A stretch of DNA of 64,000 bases from Schistocephalus solidus (taxonomy: Eukaryota > Platyhelminthes > Cestoda > Diphyllobothriidea > Diphyllobothriidae): positions 1-64,000 of the forward strand of contig WEDG01007423.1 of assembly GCA_017591395.1 (NCBI GenBank). The letters are read 5' to 3'. Positions within the stretch are counted from its first letter, which is position 1. Each line of letters begins with the position of its first letter. The notes beneath the pieces were generated by a model that saw only the letters and a program-made list of their open reading frames with translations, did not search any database and was not told where the DNA came from. Of this stretch, positions 57,413 to 64,000 are shown one piece after another. The position numbers were made by a program, and so were the translations under genes.

Positions 57413-57740
57413 CAGGGTAGTGTGCTAGGCCCGCTTTTATTTTGTCTTTTTGTCAAGGATGTGCCAGGTTTATTTCGAAATGGTAGGCCCTTTATTTATG
57501 CCAACGATTTAAAAGTTGCCTATCGATACAAGCCAGCAGATCGCGACACCGTGCTTGATCTATTAAAAATGATCTCGAGGCCTTTGCCCAGTGGTGCTGC
57601 ACATGGCGCCTTTCCCTTTCTTGGCACAAATGTTCCGTTATGGTTGTCGGTGACAACCATCAGCCCCATCTTAGCATAGATGGCCACAATATAAATGTAC
57701 CTGGCGTTGTTAAGGACCTGGGCATATCATATTATAATAC
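57413..57740 (+). mobile_element. LINE family B fragment, RT palm
   Basis: GSVLGPLLFCLFVKDVPGLF, RNGRPFIYANDLKVAYRYKP and ADRDTVLDLLK align with the longest family B copy, then PHLS...DGHNINVPGVVKDLG in a shifted frame. The catalytic YADD is YAND here. It stops where family C sequence begins. Confidence 0.75.
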
Positions 57741-59150
57741 CAGTTTTTAAATCTGGTTCCCGCACGGACAATCATAACTATCGCGGTGTTCATAAAACGC
57801 CCTCTCTTGCTAAACTTTTCGAAAAACTAATTGCAAAACAAATCACGGATTTTTGCATAAGCAATCAAATTATCAACTTTTCCCAACACGGCTTCTTACC
57901 GGACCACTCTTGTGAAACCTGCCATATGTCTTTTCTAAATTATCTAACCTCTCTTCGAAATGATCATCTATCTGTAGTAGTTATCTATTTTGATCTTAGT
58001 AAGGCATTCGATAAAGTGTCTCATAAACGACTTCTAGCTAAACTAGAAGCTATAGGTTTTCGTAGTCCCCTTACTGACTTTATTAGATCATATCTAAATG
58101 ATCGAAAGCAAAATGTTTTAGTAGGGTCCTTATACTCAATTGCTACCCCATTTGTTAGGGGTGTCCTTCAAGGTACCGTATTAGGTCCTTTGTTGTTCTT
58201 ACTGTATATAAATGATATTTCATCGATAGTTAAATATTCTCAATATTTTCTTTATGCTGATGATCTCAAATGCGTGTATTCCTTCTCTAACTCAACGACC
58301 GAACGGTGCCTAGAACAAATTCATTCAGACTTAGACGCTCTTTCGGCCTGGAGCTCCACATGGCTAATGGAGTTCTCACCTACTTAGTGTCGCAACATGA
58401 GTTTTGGGCCTGTAAAGCTGCCGCAACCTCTTATTTTCGAAGGTTGCCGTATGATTGAATGTTCCTCCATCAAGGACTTGGGCTTAAGCTACGCCAATAA
58501 ATTAGATCTTTCGTCTCATGCCGATAGCTGCTCAGATTTGCGGCTTTATTTCTTATAATTTCTACCTTCGTGAAATTAAATTAAGACTTTATCGTATGTT
58601 TGTACTTCCCATTCTTGAATTTTGCCGTCCTTTATTCGGTTTAATGAACGAATCTAGCCGTTCAAAAATTGAAAATATCCAAACACATTTCACAAAAAAA
58701 CTCCTATTTCCGACTCTTTAAACTACTTCCTACTCAACAAGATGCCAGCTAATGAAGCTAAAATTTCTTTGGGTCAGGAGACTTGAAGCAGGCTTTTGTA
58801 TCCTTTTCCGACTAAATCATAGTTCAACTCTCCCCAAGCTTTCTGCCATTACCCCCGTTAGTCTTCCTTATAACCTAAGAAATTCTGCACTAATTATACC
58901 TCCTCCTGCATCCTCCACGCGTAAACGCTCTCTCTTCTTGGCTTCTAGGTATATTTTTCTTTTGGAATAACTTGCCAATTGAAATAAGGTCATTAACTAG
59001 TCTATCTGCATTCAAGCGAAGACTGCACATTTATCTTAATACTGATTCTCTTAACCTTTTAATTTCCTCATCTTTTCCCAGGAGCTTTCCCCATGACTCG
59101 GAGAAAGGACCATCGGGAATTTAAGTGACCCTCTTTAAACTATATTTTCG
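57741..59150 (+). mobile_element. LINE family C, RT with intact YADD and an in-frame stop
   Basis: A 230-codon frame (57695-58387) encodes IIPVFKSGSRTDNHNYRG, VIYFDLSKAFDKVSHKRLLA (motif A), GVLQGTVLGPLLFLLYINDI (motif B) and FLYADDLKCVYSF (motif C). A TAG at 58385-58387 interrupts; the same frame then continues CRNMSFGPVKLPQ...IKDLGLSYANKLDLS. Later pieces are in other frames (IKLRLYRMFVLPILEFCRPL; SLPYNLRNSALIIPPP; NNLPIEIRSLTSLSAFKRRL). Truncated at its 5' end, without the endonuclease. Confidence 0.85.
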
Positions 59151-59393
59151 CTACCTCGGGTCGCCCATGAACTATGAGGTCTCCTTATATCACCAGTCAT
59201 CCAAACGATGACGTCATTCGGACGTACACATTCGGTGGTCCACAGTCTACATTTCCACCGTTTCTTTGGAAACTTACCATCATCAGAATTCAATTCTGGA
59301 TCCTAAGATGCTGAGGACTTAAGTTCATCGACGCATTTTCGTGGGATTTTGTTTCATTCGCCTAAGTGATCAAGAACGAATCACCTCGATGTT
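59151..59393. other. Unassigned stretch between LINE families C and A
   Basis: Possibly 3' UTR of the family C element; no clear tail. Confidence 0.35.
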
Positions 59394-59424
59394 TCAATTC
59401 AATTCAATTCAATTCAATTTATTG
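59394..59424 (-). repeat. (AATTG)n tail of a family A LINE
   Basis: On the - strand the element ends ATTTATTG-type sequence then repeated AATTG. Short tandem 3' tails are typical of CR1-like LINEs. Confidence 0.8.
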
Positions 59425-61040
59425 AGGGAAATAGGCATGGGCCTTTGAGTACCCTATTTGTAACGTAAAGGTAAGTGCGGTATACAGAGAAACCGTGTGG
59501 GATGCAAAGGTACAAATGGTGGTCATAAAATATGATAAGTGGTGCACGACTCTCGAGGGTTAAGATAAATTCCTCATCGCTCAGGTTCGTTGCGGAACAT
59601 AAAACTGTCAAGGTTCCTTTTAAAGCTTTCCAGCGATGGTGACATCACAACGTCTTCAGGGAGGGCATTCCATGGTTTAACCACTCTGACAGAGAAGGAG
59701 AACTTGCGCACATCCAGTCTCGCCTGCTGGACACGCAGTTTCAATGGGTGACCTCGGAGATGGGTCGTGGTGGCAAATTCAAAGAAGTCCGAGAATTCCA
59801 GGGAACAATCCAATCCCTTCACAATGCGAAATTTCTGCAGGAGATCACCACGCATTTGCCTATAACTCAAAGGAACAGATTAAGATTCATTAGGCGGGTT
59901 GGATATGGCAAGGAGCTTTGACTTCAACCATTTTGGTGGCTTTCCTTGTAGTCTTTCGAGGCAGTTCTGATCTTGAACTGTCCAGGGTTTCCAGGCTTGC
60001 ATAGCATATTCCAAATGCGGCCTAATGAATGTTCCAAAAGTCTTAGCGAAAAGATCTTCATCGAAATCCAAAAAGGCTCGGCTGATGGCATGCAACACCG
60101 AAATTGCGCTCTTCGCCACTTTCAAGCAGTGAGACGATGGTTTAAGGTGGTGGTCGTCAGCACACCAAGGTCCTTTTGGGTTTCCACGTCTTTTAAGGCT
60201 TCACCGTTGAGAAAGTAACTTCTACTTTCAGCAGATCCAGATGGGTTGCCTAAGCGAAGTATTGTACACTTATCGACGTTGAACCGCAAAAGCCAATGAT
60301 TCGACCACTCCTCCAACCGTAGTTAGGTTGATCTGCAGTTTATCTTCGTCAGCAGGGCTCTGGATTTACATTCCAGATTTTAATGTCATCGGAAAACATT
60401 GCTGCTTCACAGTCGAGATTCCTGACACAATCGTTTACGTATATTAAAAACAGTATTGGCCCTAGTACTGAGCCCTGAGGAACCCCACTCTCGACCGCAG
60501 CAGAATTTGACCTCTCTTGGCTGATGCACACAACCTGGCGCCGACCCACGAGGAAGTTTTCAATCCACTTGAGGAGGTTACCTCTGATTCCAATTCTTTT
60601 CTAGCTTGTACAGCAGTCTCTCGTGCGGCACAGTATCGAAGGCCTTTTGAAAGTCAATGAAGGCAATGTGAACCGCGTGTCTATCTTCAAGTGCTTGGAT
60701 CCACCTCTGGAGCGAATACAGCAAATTCGTTGTGCATGATCTTCCTTTTCTGAACCCGTGTTGACAGCTTGATAACAAATTATGAGTCTCTAGGAATTTC
60801 ACCAATTCGCTCTTGATGATCCTTTCCATAATCTTGCCAAGGATGCATGTCAAGCTTATGGGCCTGTAGTTTGTCACTGACGCCCGGCTACCGCTTTTGT
60901 ACAAGGGAGTTATATGTGCAAGCTTCCAATCGAAAGGAAGTGTTCCGGAGTCAAAGGAATTTTGAAAGAGCACTGACAGAGGTGCGGAAAGTTCATTGGC
61001 GAGTTCTTTTAGAAGCTTGGGTGGAAGCTCGTCTGGTCCT
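59394..61040 (-). mobile_element. CR1-like LINE, family A-related, RT to 3' end
   Basis: On the - strand: LAHITPLYKSGSRASVTNYR, PISLTCILGKIMERII, QHGFRKGRSCTTNLLYSLQR, IAFIDFQKAFDTVPHERLLY (motif A), SGVPQGSVLGPILFLIYVND (motif B), then MFSDDIKIW where YADD is expected, KDLGVLTTTTLNHRLT, FIRPHLEYAMQAWKPW, LRGHPLKLRVQQARLDVRKF, SFSVRVVKPWNALPEDVV. Several frame breaks, a complete 3' UTR and AATTG tail, 5'-truncated. Confidence 0.85.
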
Positions 61041-61352
61041 GGGGATAGGTCGTTCTAAAATGCTACTGCATTATTACCCTAATCTACCACCTCACCATTT
61101 TTTCCTAAGCAGTTTTTTCTCCTACCTTCTAGTAAAAAATGAAGGCTCCATATTTATGGTAGGAGTTTTTTTTACTGCCTATTTTTTCTAGTTCACCATT
61201 AATTTTAAAACATCGCTAACTGTTGACATAGCAGTGTGTACATTTTATCTGCACACATTGTCATAACTTTATTTTGTTACTAATGTTTGCTTAGACAGTG
61301 CCTTGCCGGTGCTAACCAAATATAAATTCAAAATTCAAAAAAATAAATAAAT
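61041..61352 (+). mobile_element. LINE 3' UTR remnant with A-rich tail
   Basis: Non-coding sequence ends in CAAATATAAATTCAAAATTC and AATAAATAAATA, a LINE-like tail, immediately before a family B fragment. The family is not clear. Confidence 0.4.
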
Positions 61353-62360
61353 ATTCCAACGGTCTCAATCTTTCAGAGCATTGCGCCCTGATTTTCTCCA
61401 AAGCACGCAGAACTGCCGGGTTTATCCTCGGAAATTTTCTAACTTTTGATATTAGACTCCTCCTTTATAAAATGTACGTTAGACCTGGCCTGGAATACTG
61501 CTCGTTTCTATTTAGCCTTCTGCGCGCTAGCGAACGGAAGAAAATAGAATCGGTCCAGCACTTCTTCACGAAAAGAATTATATCATTGGAGCACCGTAAT
61601 CTGTCGTATCAAGAACGCTGTGGGCTTGTAAACATTGATCCCTTATGGTTTTCGCCGAGTGCAGAAGGGACTCTTTTTGCTGTTTAAGCTTTTGAATAGT
61701 CGTACATTTAATCCCCTTACCACTGTGAGGCAGCTTGACCATCCTCGGCGCAGCAGTCATCGCAATGTCTTTTTATTTCTCCCATTAGCTCACACAGTTA
61801 AGTATCGATGGTTCTTTTCGGTAAACGCCATGGCCATGAGGAATAAACTTCCCCATAATATAAAAGTCCAGCGGAGTTATTCGTTGTTTAAGATAACTAT
61901 TACTAGTTTTTTGCATTCAGAACGGTTTCCAAGAATTCTGGGCACCGACACGGTAGAATCTGTTTTCCTGTCCAACGGAGTGCGCGGCATCTGAACCCGA
62001 TCCCAGTTGTTACCTTGAGGGATACGGCCCCGTCTCTGCAGCCTGCACCCGTTGACTTCTTTGGCAGACAGTGAGTAACCGTACACGGATGCTTTCTTGC
62101 CTGGGGCAGAATCCCGGTTTCTATCAAAGACAGAGAGACTGCATACAGACTGCAATTGTGTGAACCCTTCCCTGATCTGAATTGCTATCATCCTTACAGG
62201 CGGAAGTTTTTTCGTAAATAACATAAAGATAGGAAAAACATTTATAATGATATATATGCAGGAGTTTTTTTTCACTGCCAGCCTCTACCCACTGAATATT
62301 TCATATGACAATGCCTGTAAACCGGCATTAAATACAACTACTACTACTACTATTATTATT
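61353..62360 (+). mobile_element. LINE family B, C-terminal part and 3' tail
   Basis: LNLSEHCALIFSKARRTAGF, MYVRPGLEYCSFLFSLLRAS, ERKKIESVQHFFTKR match family B. A 119-codon frame (61635-61994) completes the C-terminus, with PLAHTVKYRWFFSVNAMAMR and NKLPHNIKVQRSYSLFKI. Two or more frameshifts. The 3' end has CCTGTAAACCGGCATTAAATA then ACT/ATT triplet repeats. Confidence 0.8.
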
Positions 62361-64000
62361 ATTAACTGTTTAAAAGTTTAAACAGTAATAATAGTCCCTT
62401 CTGTAATCTGTGAAGACACAGCGGGTCAAGGCTTGTTGGTAGGACAGGTTTCGGTGTTCTGAATAAAAAACTCTTTTTTAAAGTAGTGATGGACTGATTC
62501 TATCTTCTTTCGTTCACTAGCGTGCAGAAGGCTAAATTGAAACGAACAGTATTCCAGACTAGGCCTGACATTCATTTTATAGAGGCTGGTTCTAATGTTG
62601 ATCGTTTTAAAGTTTCTGAGAATAAACCCAGTAGTTTGGCGTGCTTTCGAGACAATCAGGGCGCAATGCTCTGACAGATTAAGACTACTAGAATATGATA
62701 TGCCCAGATACTTTATAACTCAGGGCACATTTAGGTCGTGACCGTCTATGCTTAGGTGGGGCTGATGGTTGTCGCCAATACCCATAACGGAGCACTTGTG
62801 CCAAGAAAGTGCAAGGCGCCATGTGCGACACCACTGAGCGAAGGCCTGAAAATCCTTTTTTAAGAGCTCAAGCACGATGTTGCGATCGACTGGTTTATAT
62901 CGATAGGCAACTTTTAAATCTTCAGCGTACATATAGAGCCTACCATACTGAAAACAATCAGGAACATCGTTGGCAAAGAGGCAAATTAGAAGCGGGCCAA
63001 GCACGCTGTCCTGAATAACTCCGCTCCGCACATGCGTGGGGTTGGTGATAACATCAGAAATTTTTACCCATTGTGCGCGAGCATTCAAATAGGAGGATAT
63101 TAAGTTCAGAAGCTTGTTACCTATGCCACAGGAGGCAAGTTTCAGCAGTAGGAGATCATGGTCAACACGATCAAAAGCCTTCGTGAAATCGAAGTAGACG
63201 GTTTAAATTGCAAAACCGCTGTCTCTAGATTGAAGCACATGATCAAAGAAAGAGAGCTGGCAAGTAGCACAAGACCTTTTTTCGAGAAACCCATGCTCAG
63301 CTACATTAAGTAGGTTATTCTCTCTTAGGTTACGCATCATCTTGTTTTCGACCAAGGTCTCTAAGATCTTCGAGACTGCTGGTAGTGTATTTATTGGCCT
63401 AAAGTCGTCAAATGACGTAGGTCGGCCGTGTTTGTGTATAGGCAGTATGTGCGATTCCTTCCATAAAATGGGGAAAGTTTCACTTTCAAGAGTAAGATTA
63501 AATATCTTTTACAGAAGTGACGGAAATATATCGTTTTGCATCCGCCCTTAGAACGCTGACCGGGACGCCATCTGGTCCAGGACTGTAAGATTGACGAAAA
63601 CGCCGAATGGCTACGGTCACGTCCCAGAGGGCGTAAGTTATGGTTTCGAGGACGTTCCTGGTCCAAACTCGGATTTTAGGAAAAGGAGCAACAGTATGTT
63701 CGCTAAACGTTCTAGACAAGAAAGCATTTAAGCTATCAGCTGTCAACTTAGCGTCAGCTATAGGGTTTTCTAAGGCCTCTCGATGTACTGGTTGCTGCGT
63801 TTTTCCCTGCATTTTGACTGTGCGCGAAAAGAGCTTCGCAACATTTAACGAAGGGTTTTCGGCAAAGTTAACCTCAGCAGCTTGTCGTTTTTCGTCAGAC
63901 AGCCTTTCAGCCTCTTTAAAGATTTGTTGGATCAAGGGCAGGACGAAGGTGTCGTTTTATAGATGAAAAACGACTGGATAGTCTACGCAGTCTACGGCGG
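62361..64000 (-). mobile_element. LINE family B, truncated by the window end, YAED variant
   Basis: Very similar to 54236-55860: MNARAQWVKISDVITNPTHV, RSGVIQDSVLG, QYGRLYMYAEDLKVAYRYKP, then MIQQIFKEAERLSDEKRQAA and TVAIRRFRQSYSPGPDGVPV. The catalytic YADD reads YAED and motif B has QDS for QGS. Frames are broken between 63088 and 63498. The element runs off the right edge. Confidence 0.85.

Overview
This window looks like animal nuclear DNA, most likely from a flatworm with a repeat-rich genome such as a diphyllobothriidean tapeworm. The organism is inferred: the genes have many small exons with GT..AG introns, the protein-coding density is low, and the repeats include CR1/jockey-like LINEs, Penelope-like elements, tRNA-derived SINEs and a tnp2 (EnSpm/CACTA) transposon. 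There is no bacterial-style gene organisation.

Two conserved host genes can be recognised, converging tail to tail about 2.1 kb apart. On the + strand, 4285-7840 encodes an EAPP-like protein (E2F-associated phosphoprotein). On the - strand, 44580 down to 9948 encodes a UBE3B-like HECT E3 ubiquitin ligase spread over about 34.6 kb. I placed 18 UBE3B exons. The first carries the start codon and an IQ-like motif. The other 17, from 33807 to the stop at 9948, join in one unbroken frame of 886 codons, with every intron phase matching, up to the catalytic cysteine and the C-terminal GFELS. A few N-terminal exons that should lie between 33.8 and 44.5 kb were not found.

The rest is repeats. Region by region: 1-4.3 kb has no recognised gene. 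4.3-7.8 kb is EAPP. 8.1-9.0 kb is a fold-back element of about 0.9 kb. 9.9-44.6 kb is UBE3B, whose introns contain two more full fold-back elements, a partial one, SINE copies, other dispersed repeats, a short degenerate telomere-like tract and two Penelope-like 3' ends. 45.17-47.85 kb is a 2.7 kb DNA transposon with terminal inverted repeats and a broken tnp2-type transposase. 48.5-64 kb is a graveyard of about a dozen LINE fragments in both orientations, from at least three families. All are damaged, but several keep readable endonuclease and reverse-transcriptase domains.

I found no CRISPR array, operon or clear new defence or biosynthetic system. The most interesting signals are the fold-back family, the TIR-bounded tnp2 transposon, the paired Penelope-like ends with a hammerhead-like motif, and the rearranged LINE junctions. 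Identifications rest on reading the sequence and on knowledge of the families; no database search was run.
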